A stretch of DNA of 64,000 nucleotides from Leptolyngbya boryana PCC 6306 (GTDB lineage: Bacteria > Cyanobacteriota > Cyanobacteriia > Leptolyngbyales > Leptolyngbyaceae). The notes under the pieces are model-generated. The model worked only from the letters and a program-made list of their open reading frames with translations, did no database searches and was not told where the DNA came from. Below, piece after piece: positions 18,284-24,677 of this stretch. Positions within the stretch are counted from its first letter, which is position 1. Every line of letters begins with the position of its first letter. The translations under genes were made by a program, and so were the position numbers. Location: NCBI RefSeq assembly GCF_000353285.1, contig NZ_KB731324.1, positions 80,577 to 144,576 of the forward strand, written 5' to 3'.

Positions 18284-18676
18284 ATGTCAAACACTCAGCA
18301 ATCCCTGACCTTGCAAGATATTTATCAATTTTTTCAGGCTCCGCCAGTCATCTTTCTCAATCAGGAGCTAACAGTTTGCTATGTGCTGTCAGTGTTACTG
18401 TCAAAAGGGGAATCTTACGGGGCTGAGCTTGTCCAGAAACTTAGGAATGACCATGTAGGCTACCGACTGTCTGACACAATCTTACAGAGTTCAATACGAT
18501 TTCTAGAACGTGAAGGAATGGTCGTAAGCTATTGGAAGAAGCCAGCAAAACGCGGTCGTCCTCGACGAATCTACCAAGTTGTTTCAGAAAAACAACAGAA
18601 AGCACAAGACCTTGCACAACTATGGCGAGATTATATTGAGAATAAGTCCTCTATTCTCAGCCAATTCTCAGACTAA
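18284..18676 (+). CDS. PadR-family winged-helix regulator
   Basis: This DNA-binding protein has about 130 residues. I choose ATG 18284, 19 bp after the aldolase stop; an open frame continues upstream but overlaps the aldolase gene. The winged-helix segment shows LTVCYVLSVLLSKGESYGAELVQKL, then ILQSSIRFLEREGMV and the basic wing KRGRPRRIYQV, the usual PadR order. It is the last gene of the msrA-glk-tal/pgi-gnd-zwf-fbp-aldolase run and may regulate it. The cyanobacterial clock protein Pex is also PadR-like, but I cannot assign that role. Its last codons contain repeats of the next promoter. Confidence 0.85.
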   Translation: MSNTQQSLTLQDIYQFFQAPPVIFLNQELTVCYVLSVLLSKGESYGAELVQKLRNDHVGYRLSDTILQSSIRFLEREGMVVSYWKKPAKRGRPRRIYQVVSEKQQKAQDLAQLWRDYIENKSSILSQFSD

Positions 18677-18693
18677 ACTCAGCAAATTTTAGG
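18654..18693 (+). promoter_or_regulatory. Phased 11-bp repeats upstream of the MXKDX lipoprotein operon
   Basis: TTCTCAG at 18654, TTCTCAG at 18665, AACTCAG at 18676 and TTTTAGG at 18687 (weak) follow one another at exactly 11 bp. The first two lie inside the last codons of padR. The third starts on the final base of its stop codon. The array ends about 122 bp before the lipoprotein ATG, a longer leader than for msrA. Two of the three strong copies are exact matches to the TTCTCAG consensus. Confidence 0.6.
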
Positions 18694-18814
18694 GCTATAT
18701 TCATGCACAGCTTAGTTTAGTCCCCCATACTCCAAAGAGTAGCAGGTGCTTGAGTGTTTGCCATTCGAGTGAATAGCACAGTTTAGAACTTATATCATAT
18801 GGGTAGTGAAAACC

Positions 18815-19114
18815 ATGAAAACAATTGCTTCTCTGATTATTCTAGCTTCAGTGGGTATGCTTGTCGCTTGCTCCACTCCCAATAGTCAAAAGCCCGCTAC
18901 AACTAACCCAGTTCAGCCTGATGCCATGAAACAAGGCGATGCCATGAAGAAAGATGGTGATGCCATGAAGAAGGATGGTGATGCGATGAAACAGGGTGAT
19001 GCGATGAAGAAAGATGGCGATGCGATGAAACAGGGTGATGCGATGAAACAAGGCGATGCCATGAAGAAAGATGGTGATGCCATGAAGAAAGATGGTGATG
19101 CGACAAAGCCATAG
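18815..19114 (+). CDS. Methionine-rich MXKDX-repeat lipoprotein (MrpX-like)
   Basis: This 99-residue lipoprotein has a signal peptide ending in the lipobox LVAC with Cys19 as the lipidated residue. Almost the whole mature chain is a degenerate repeat, DAMKQG alternating with DAMKKDG: nine DAMK units, then a final DATK. This is the pentapeptide MXKDX pattern. A comparable methionine-rich periplasmic peptide, MrpX of Azospira, is known to absorb hypochlorite and be re-reduced by a YedY-type reductase. The ATG at 18815 is preferred over a GTG at 18806. It heads an operon with TlpA-like, CcdA, cytochrome b and YedY-like genes. The sink role is inferred. Confidence 0.85.
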   Translation: MKTIASLIILASVGMLVACSTPNSQKPATTNPVQPDAMKQGDAMKKDGDAMKKDGDAMKQGDAMKKDGDAMKQGDAMKQGDAMKKDGDAMKKDGDATKP

Positions 19115-19153
19115 TGTTATCAGGGCGATCAATTCTCACTTTTGGTAAGTTTT

Positions 19154-19765
19154 ATGGGTAGAATTTTCCGGCAGCGTCGTCAGCTTCTTCTTTACTTAGG
19201 GTTGGGTGTGGTCGGTGCTGGAGCTACTGCCCTAAAACTCAAGCCTAGCCAAGACAAACAATCTTTAACTGCACAACCCATCCTAGATCCCAAGCAAGAT
19301 CTTGTCAGTGTGCAAGCATCTGGCAATCCATTACCCGACTTCCAGGGAATTCAGCAGTGGCTAAATTCAACTCCACTCTCGATCGCAGATCTCAAGGGCA
19401 ATGTGGTTCTGATTCAATTCTGGACATTTGCCTGTATCAATTGCCAACGAACTCTCCCATACATTACTCGATGGCATCGCCAGTATGCAGCACAAGGCTT
19501 AAAAGTCATTGGGATTCATACCCCAGAATTCGCATTTGAGCGTGAGCCTAACAATATTCGGAAAGCTATCGAAAAGCATCAAATTACCTATCCAGTTCCA
19601 GTTGATAATGAGTACAAAACCTGGAAAGCTTATCAAAATGAGTACTGGCCTCATCTGTTTTTAGCTGATCGACGTGGGTTAATGCGGTACGACCATATCG
19701 GCGAAGGTGCATATGACACGACCGAGCAGATGATTCAAACCCTCCTTAAAGAGAGAGTGTTATGA
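19154..19765 (+). CDS. TlpA-like thioredoxin-fold protein, membrane-anchored
   Basis: This 203-residue thiol protein has an N-terminal membrane anchor (residues 11-28, after a basic stretch RIFRQRRQ) and a periplasmic redoxin domain. The active site is CINC (Cys94, Cys97) in WTFACINCQRTLP, the variant found in DipZ/TlpA proteins. I start at ATG 19154 rather than the TTG at 19142. It shares a four-base overlap with ccdA downstream, and together they correspond to a split DipZ. The likely job is passing electrons from CcdA to periplasmic substrates. The single-cysteine, exported MsrA and MsrB of this window are natural candidates. Confidence 0.9.
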   Translation: MGRIFRQRRQLLLYLGLGVVGAGATALKLKPSQDKQSLTAQPILDPKQDLVSVQASGNPLPDFQGIQQWLNSTPLSIADLKGNVVLIQFWTFACINCQRTLPYITRWHRQYAAQGLKVIGIHTPEFAFEREPNNIRKAIEKHQITYPVPVDNEYKTWKAYQNEYWPHLFLADRRGLMRYDHIGEGAYDTTEQMIQTLLKERVL

Positions 19766-20454
19766 ATCCATCGACCCTTTCTATTCAGATTGCAATTTTG
19801 GCAGGGATCCTCACGATCCTCTCTCCTTGCATATTGCCAATTCTTCCAGTGCTTATTGGTCGATCGCTGCAATCTCATCGCTATGGTCCAATTGCTCTAA
19901 TTTTCGGTTTAGTTGGAGGATTCGCTGTAGCTGGAAGTTTACTGGGAATCAGTACAAGCTGGCTAACAGGAATTGCGAACTTCTTGAGATACACTGCGAT
20001 CGCAATCTTATTAGGGCTTGGACTTCTCACCCTATGCCCAAGCTGGAGCTATACTCTTTTGAGCTATTTCCCCACTCTGAAATGGGTTCAGAATTCTCCA
20101 CGCATTGGATTGTGGGGCGAATTTTGGTTGGGGACTCAGTTAGGATTGTTGTGGACACCTTGTGCTGGTCCCGTACTCGGCGGGATTTTAGTGTTGGCGG
20201 CTGTACAACATCAAGCCATGAGCGCCTTTTGGTTATTGTTGGCATATGGATTGGGAGCTGCTCTACCCTTGCTGATAATTGCTTATGGTGGGCGAAAGTT
20301 GACTCAGCACTTGTTGAACTTACGATCGCAGAGTATGACCTTGCAAAAAATTGGTGGAAGCATTGTGATTTTGAGTGCGATCGCAATCTTACTAGGTTGG
20401 GATGTGCAAGTTCAACTCTGGCTCGCACCATTTTTCCCGAAAACTTCACTGTGA
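19762..20454 (+). CDS. ccdA: CcdA-family transmembrane electron carrier
   Basis: This 230-residue polytopic protein has about six membrane spans and the paired cysteine motifs of the CcdA/DsbD-beta family: LSPCILPILPVL (Cys23) in the first span and WTPCAGPVLGG in the fourth. CcdA takes electrons from cytoplasmic thioredoxin and hands them to periplasmic thioredoxin-fold proteins. The start overlaps the stop of the TlpA-like gene (ATGA), so the pair is coupled. In cyanobacteria CcdA usually serves cytochrome c maturation, but this copy lies in a methionine-oxidation context and may be dedicated to reductant export. Confidence 0.93.
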   Translation: MNPSTLSIQIAILAGILTILSPCILPILPVLIGRSLQSHRYGPIALIFGLVGGFAVAGSLLGISTSWLTGIANFLRYTAIAILLGLGLLTLCPSWSYTLLSYFPTLKWVQNSPRIGLWGEFWLGTQLGLLWTPCAGPVLGGILVLAAVQHQAMSAFWLLLAYGLGAALPLLIIAYGGRKLTQHLLNLRSQSMTLQKIGGSIVILSAIAILLGWDVQVQLWLAPFFPKTSL

Positions 20455-20466
20455 GGCACTGCGATC

Positions 20467-21066
20467 ATGGATGCTGTAAAACGCCAAAAATCTCCTCCGG
20501 CTCCTTCTCAAGCTTTACTCGCTAAGATATTCCACTGGACAAATTTGATTAGCCTGTTCATTATGCTGTTCAGTGGATTACAGATCTATAATGCGAATCC
20601 GGTGTTTGGGGGAAGAGACGGGTGGCATTTCCCTAGTTTTTTGACGCTAGGTGGATGGCTAGCAGGGGGACGGAATTGGCATTTTGCAGCGATGTGGATT
20701 TACTCACTCAATCTTTTGGGATACGGGATCTATGTTGGTTTGTCTCGCCGTTGGCAGCGTCGATATGCTAGCAGTAGTGATGTTAAAGCACTGCGCGTTA
20801 GTCAAAATGCAAAACGTAAAAATTATGCGCTGCATCGAGTAGTTTACACTGCGATCGTTCCCATTCTCATTTTGTCGATCGCATCGGGTTTAGCGATGTA
20901 TAAGCCTGCTCAGTTTCACGGTTTGTACAGTTTATTTATCAATTGGCAAACACTGCGAACAATTCATTTTATTACTGTTCCAATTGTTGTTGTATTCACA
21001 GCTGTGCATTCAATTTTGGCACTCAAAGTTGGCACAATTCGGCTTGTGAAATCGATGTTTATCTAG
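20467..21066 (+). CDS. Cytochrome b561-type membrane subunit
   Basis: This 199-residue haem-b membrane protein has four spans and histidines placed as in bacterial cytochrome b561/hydrogenase-type subunits: His23 (IFHWTN), His72 (NWHFAAMW), His123 (LHRVVY) and His167/His181 in the last span. It follows ccdA by 12 bp and precedes the molybdoenzyme gene by 13 bp, so it is the probable quinol-oxidising membrane partner of that enzyme, equivalent in role to MsrQ/YedZ but of a different fold family. A paralogue with the same order is encoded at 48311-48892 on the minus strand. Confidence 0.9.
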   Translation: MDAVKRQKSPPAPSQALLAKIFHWTNLISLFIMLFSGLQIYNANPVFGGRDGWHFPSFLTLGGWLAGGRNWHFAAMWIYSLNLLGYGIYVGLSRRWQRRYASSSDVKALRVSQNAKRKNYALHRVVYTAIVPILILSIASGLAMYKPAQFHGLYSLFINWQTLRTIHFITVPIVVVFTAVHSILALKVGTIRLVKSMFI

Positions 21067-21079
21067 GAGTGATCGAACG

Positions 21080-21781
21080 ATGTCTAAACCGATTTCTCGT
21101 CGTCAATTACTCCAGTGGTCTGGATTATCCGGAGCAGGTTTATTGCTCAGCAGTTGCGGTTCAAATTTTGGGGCACAAGAAATCGGACAAGTCATTGAAC
21201 CTTTGAACCAAGCGACACAATCCTTGCTACTCAGCCAAAAGCCTGTGCCTGAGTTTTCTATCCATCAAGTTGAACCTGATAAATTACTCATCAATACTTT
21301 TGATCAGACGCCAAAAATCGATCCAGCCCAATATCGATTAGAAATTTCAGGGGAAGTAAACCATCCGATGCAGTTGAGCCTTGCTAATCTCCGGTCGCTA
21401 CCTTTTACTTCAATGGTGATTCAGCATGTCTGTGTAGAAGGATGGGCTGCAATTGTCCAATGGGGCGGAGTGAAGCTTCAGGATTTGTTGAAACTAGCAC
21501 AACCAAAATTGAACGCCCGCTATGTTTACTTTAAGTCGGCTGATGGCTACTACGAAAGTTGGGATTTTGCCTCAGCAATGCATCCTCAAACCTTGATGGC
21601 ATATCAGCATAATGGAAAACTGCTCTCAGTCGAGCATGGTGCTCCTTTACGTTTAGCTTCTCCGGTCAAGTTAGGATACAAGCAAAGTAAATGGGTGACT
21701 CAAATTATCCTCACAGCGCAACTGATGCCTCAAAAAGGATATTGGGAAGATCAAGGATACGAGTGGTTTGGAGGACTGTGA
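21080..21781 (+). CDS. YedY/MsrP-like molybdopterin oxidoreductase, Tat-exported
   Basis: This 233-residue protein belongs to the sulfite-oxidase fold molybdenum enzymes. It begins with a twin-arginine signal (SRRQLLQW) that ends in a lipobox-like LLSSC (Cys26), so it should be exported and perhaps lipid-anchored. The molybdenum-ligating cysteine is Cys118 in HVCVEGWAAIVQW. The C-terminal KLGYKQSKWV block is conserved with its paralogue at 47.6 kb. E. coli MsrP reduces methionine sulfoxide with electrons from a haem-b partner. Here the partner is the adjacent cytochrome, and the methionine-rich lipoprotein four genes upstream is a candidate substrate. The exact substrate is not proven. Confidence 0.9.
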   Translation: MSKPISRRQLLQWSGLSGAGLLLSSCGSNFGAQEIGQVIEPLNQATQSLLLSQKPVPEFSIHQVEPDKLLINTFDQTPKIDPAQYRLEISGEVNHPMQLSLANLRSLPFTSMVIQHVCVEGWAAIVQWGGVKLQDLLKLAQPKLNARYVYFKSADGYYESWDFASAMHPQTLMAYQHNGKLLSVEHGAPLRLASPVKLGYKQSKWVTQIILTAQLMPQKGYWEDQGYEWFGGL

Positions 21782-21816
21782 GATCAATAAAAATATATAT
21801 TTAGAATTTCAATTTA

Positions 21817-22015
21817 AGAAGATGTTTGAAAAGTCTCAGAAATCTCTTCACTCTGGTTGCCATCTTCCAGTCTGATGCTAGTAGAACGAAGTCTACTGAA
21901 AGACTTAGAAGCCGACTATCATTATTTCTTCGGTTTATTGCAACAGGCTTCGCACAGTTAGACCTGGATTTGCAAGTCGGGACGGGTGAGGTAATCAACT
22001 TTTCAAACACTCTCT
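21817..22015. repeat. MITE-like 199-bp element with terminal inverted repeats
   Basis: The stretch between the molybdoenzyme and the kinase gene is bounded by inverted repeats: AGAAGATGTTTGAAAAGT at 21817-21834 and its reverse complement, with 15 of 18 matches, at 21998-22015. It holds only shadow reading frames and no transposase. The size and ends suggest a miniature inverted-repeat element or the remnant of an insertion sequence. No second copy was found in this window. Confidence 0.5.
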
Positions 22016-22053
22016 AATCTAAAACGAACTCCCTCTATATATGAGTAAAGTTG

Positions 22054-23160
22054 ATGAATCGGCTAGGGCAGGTTTCAAATGGGCAGAACAGGCGGAAAAG
22101 GTTTGATTTCGCTTCATTGCAGTTTCGGCTTGCTGTCACTGTAATTGGAATTTGTGCGATCGCAATTGCGATCTATCAGCAATTGAGTCATTGGAGCATT
22201 CAGACTGTGCTGATGATGTACTCCGATCAGTTGACTGAAGCACAATTTCTGACGATCTCTAGTCAGTTGGTCAACCTGAGCTTGATTGTGATGATTGGAA
22301 TGACGATCGCAACTTTAGCAGTAACCTGGCTCTTGTTGCGTCCCGTCAATCAATTGCAGCACTGGATACAGACCACAGCAACAAATTCCCAATCCAATCC
22401 CTTTACAACTAGAGCAATGCCAAGCGAGATTCGAGTCGTTGCTCAAGCATGGAGCGAGACGCTCAGTCAGAAAGCCGCCATCAAGCAGCAGCAGCGGCAA
22501 TTTATTAGCAATGTTGCTCATGAGCTGCGATCTCCTCTCAGTGTGATTTATGGATACCTTCAGCGCACCGTCAAGCGTATTCCTATGTCTCCCAGTCAGG
22601 AAGAGAGCCTGAAAATGGTAACTGAAGAAGCAGAGCGAATGACCCTGATTCTACAAGACTTGATCGATCTTGCAAGAGCAGAGAGCTTAGATGTTTCGCT
22701 TCCTCAAGAGCCTCTGATTCTCAATGAGTTTGTGCGCAATATCGCAAATATGCGGGGTAAGTTTGATCATCCGAATATTCAGCTTGAAATTTCGCCGATT
22801 CCGATTCGCGTTCAAGCACGTCGGGATCACCTCATGCAAGTGCTAGATCACCTGATTGAGAATGCGATTCGATATTCTCAACCCGATTTACCAATTGTGA
22901 TCCAGTTAACTCAAGAGAATGGTTGTGCTGTCATTCAGGTGAGCGATCGTGGCGAAGGAATTCCCCAGTCTGATCAAGTGTTGATCTTTGAACCTTTTCA
23001 TCGCATTGATCCTTCGCGCAGTCGAGCCACAGGAGGAACCGGATTAGGACTGGCGATCGTCAAAATTTTAGTTGAGAAAATGGGTGGAACGCTTTCCCTT
23101 GATTCTGAACCCGGCATAGGTACGACCTTCATTGTTACGTTACCCATGCTACGAAATTGA
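22054..23160 (+). CDS. Membrane sensor histidine kinase of the stress island
   Basis: This kinase of about 368 residues has two membrane spans (residues about 25-42 and 73-95) enclosing a short periplasmic loop of roughly 30 residues. A HAMP-like linker follows, then a HisKA domain with His156 in ISNVAHELRSPLSVIYG and a HATPase domain (ENAIRYS, DRGEGIP, GTGLGLAIV). The loop contains two adjacent methionines (VLMMYSDQ). E. coli HprS, which controls msrPQ, senses hypochlorite through methionines, so a similar mechanism is possible but unproven. The ATG at 22054 is preferred over the TTG at 22051. It converges on the OmpR-type regulator gene, its likely partner. Confidence 0.9.
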   Translation: MNRLGQVSNGQNRRKRFDFASLQFRLAVTVIGICAIAIAIYQQLSHWSIQTVLMMYSDQLTEAQFLTISSQLVNLSLIVMIGMTIATLAVTWLLLRPVNQLQHWIQTTATNSQSNPFTTRAMPSEIRVVAQAWSETLSQKAAIKQQQRQFISNVAHELRSPLSVIYGYLQRTVKRIPMSPSQEESLKMVTEEAERMTLILQDLIDLARAESLDVSLPQEPLILNEFVRNIANMRGKFDHPNIQLEISPIPIRVQARRDHLMQVLDHLIENAIRYSQPDLPIVIQLTQENGCAVIQVSDRGEGIPQSDQVLIFEPFHRIDPSRSRATGGTGLGLAIVKILVEKMGGTLSLDSEPGIGTTFIVTLPMLRN

Positions 23161-23175
23161 GCAAAGAGGATTGAT

Positions 23176-23219
23176 TATGATTCATTGACTATGATTCATT
23201 GACTATGATTCATTGACTA
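23176..23219. repeat. Three tandem copies of a 14-bp unit between convergent genes
   Basis: The unit TATGATTCATTGAC is repeated exactly three times from 23176 to 23217, and a fourth partial copy runs into the regulator gene. The last copy supplies part of the regulator's stop codon. The array fills almost the whole 56-bp gap between the convergent kinase and regulator genes. It is probably a slippage-derived array; copy number may vary between strains. Confidence 0.85.
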
Positions 23220-23891
23220 TGATTCTCGGATAACATAGCCCACTCCACGTACGGTATGAATGATGCGTGTTTCACCTTGCTGCTCGAGTTTTAATCGCAA
23301 GTACCGAATGTAGACTTCAATCACGTTTGAATCCCCGCCAAAATTGTATCCCCAGACGTTTTCCAAAATCTGCTCTTTCGTAAAAACCTGTTGAGGATTC
23401 TGCATTAAGTAAGCGAGAAGATCAAATTCTTTGACCGTTAAATCGATTAAGCGATCTCCCCGTAACACTTGATGAGTCAGTCGATCCAATTTTAGCTCAC
23501 CTACTTGCAAGATATTTTCATACACTTCTTGAGTTCGGCGAAGATGAGCACGAATTCGTGCGAACAGTTCTTCTACACTAAACGGCTTTGTAATATAATC
23601 ATCTGCTCCAGCATCTAGTCCATCAACTCGGTCTTCTACTTCATTTTTTGCTGTCATCATGATGATTGGAATCTTGATTCCTGTGGTTCTCAATCGGCGG
23701 CAAAGTTCTATCCCAGACAGTCCCGGTAGCATCCAATCCAGAATGGCAAGATCTGGCAGAGATTGCCGTGCAATAGCAAGTCCAGTCATCCCATCGTGGG
23801 CTGTACTGACCTGATATCCTTCATTACTTAGCTCAAGTGAAATAAATTGTGCAAGTGCAACTTCATCTTCGACTAAAAGAATATGCGCCAT
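23217..23891 (-). CDS. OmpR/PhoB-family response regulator, probable island regulator
   Basis: This 224-residue regulator has a receiver domain with the acidic pocket VEDE near residue 8, phospho-acceptor Asp52 (AILDWMLPG) and lysine in DDYITKPFS, then a winged-helix DNA-binding domain (VKEFDLLAYLMQNP, NVIEVYIRYLRLKL, VRGVGYV). The ATG at 23891 is preferred over an upstream TTG at 23903. The adjacent kinase at 22054 is convergent. Four phased repeats of the TTCTCAG type lie 52-91 bp upstream of its start on its own strand, suggesting autoregulation. The same repeat array precedes many genes in the window, which makes this protein the best candidate to bind them. Confidence 0.93.
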   Translation of the reverse strand: MAHILLVEDEVALAQFISLELSNEGYQVSTAHDGMTGLAIARQSLPDLAILDWMLPGLSGIELCRRLRTTGIKIPIIMMTAKNEVEDRVDGLDAGADDYITKPFSVEELFARIRAHLRRTQEVYENILQVGELKLDRLTHQVLRGDRLIDLTVKEFDLLAYLMQNPQQVFTKEQILENVWGYNFGGDSNVIEVYIRYLRLKLEQQGETRIIHTVRGVGYVIRES

Positions 23892-23942
23892 AGCGGTAAA
23901 CAATAAGCTGCTATCACTAGGAATTGAGCATAGAATATAAGC

Positions 23943-23982
23943 CTGAGCTATATCTGAAAGAATTCTGAAAACAAGCTGAGAA
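23943..23982 (-). promoter_or_regulatory. Four phased 11-bp repeats upstream of the OmpR-type regulator
   Basis: Read on the minus strand the heptamers are TTCTCAG (23982-23976), TTTTCAG (23971-23965), CTTTCAG (23960-23954) and AGCTCAG (23949-23943), each 11 bp from the next. The array ends 52 bp from the regulator's ATG, and -10-like hexamers TATTCT and TATGCT lie just beyond it. It is the most regular array in the window and implies autoregulation. Confidence 0.65.
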
Positions 23983-24031
23983 GCTCTAATTAATCTGAAC
24001 TCTGTCGCCGCTTTTTACGCTCAAATATTTA

Positions 24032-24060
24032 TTCTCATTGTTTTCTCAGGCAAGCTTTAT
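24032..24060 (+). promoter_or_regulatory. Phased repeats upstream of msrB
   Basis: TTCTCAT at 24032 and TTCTCAG at 24043 are 11 bp apart, followed in phase by a weaker GCTTTAT at 24054. The exact TTCTCAG copy ends 59 bp before the ATG at 24108. The array faces away from the one serving the divergent response regulator, so the two genes share a 216-bp intergenic region with two separate arrays. Confidence 0.55.
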
Positions 24061-24107
24061 CGAATTTAAACCTTCACTTCAGAAGTTTCTCAGTCCTGAA
24101 TAGTTCA

Positions 24108-24623
24108 ATGTACGAATCCCCGAACGACCGAACGATGAAGAGACGATATTTTGTGCAAGCAGGTTTAGCGCTTGCAGGAACCGTTTGGGTATCCCATACC
24201 CTCCGCCAGAATCCAAAAAATATGCCAGAACGCTCATTTGAAATCATCAAAACTGAAACAGAGTGGCGCAATCTGCTAACACCAGAGCAGTTTTATGTCC
24301 TCCGCAAGCATGGCACAGAACGAGCAGGAACAAGCCCACTTGATAAACAGTACAGCAAGGGAAGCTATGTCTGTGCTGCCTGTAAACTTCCGCTCTTTAC
24401 TTCAGAAACAAAATTCAATAGTGGAACAGGGTGGCCCAGTTTTCACACGCCGATTGCAAATGCGATCGCGACATCACCTGATTATACGATTTCTATTGCT
24501 CGCACAGAAGTTCATTGTCGTCGCTGTGGTGGGCATCTGGGGCATGTATTTCAAGACGGGCCTCGACCTACAGGTAAACGCTATTGCATCAACGGAATTG
24601 CATTAGATTTTATTGCAGGATAG
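24108..24623 (+). CDS. msrB: Peptide-methionine (R)-S-oxide reductase, exported
   Basis: MsrB reduces the R-epimer of methionine sulfoxide. The 171-residue protein has a twin-arginine-like N-terminus (MKRRYFVQAGLALAGTVWV) that should export or anchor it. Two zinc-binding CXXC pairs are present (Cys89/Cys92 and Cys137/Cys140) and the catalytic cysteine is Cys160 in RYCINGIAL. The usual resolving cysteine is not evident, so an external thiol donor is needed, as for the membrane-anchored MsrA. The first ATG is at 24108; an internal ATG at 24135 would begin exactly at the signal and is also plausible. It is divergent from the response regulator. Confidence 0.94.
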   Translation: MYESPNDRTMKRRYFVQAGLALAGTVWVSHTLRQNPKNMPERSFEIIKTETEWRNLLTPEQFYVLRKHGTERAGTSPLDKQYSKGSYVCAACKLPLFTSETKFNSGTGWPSFHTPIANAIATSPDYTISIARTEVHCRRCGGHLGHVFQDGPRPTGKRYCINGIALDFIAG

Positions 24624-24677
24624 TCCTGATAGACGACCTGACTACCACAGACAAACAATCGTATTCTTAACAAGAGC

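Noticed and set aside
18848-19139. Two open frames on the minus strand across the MXKDX gene, rich in His/Ser/Leu or His/Ile
   Set aside because: They are shadows of the repetitive lipoprotein sequence. The plus frame has a signal peptide, lipobox and operon context; the minus frames only mirror the repeat.
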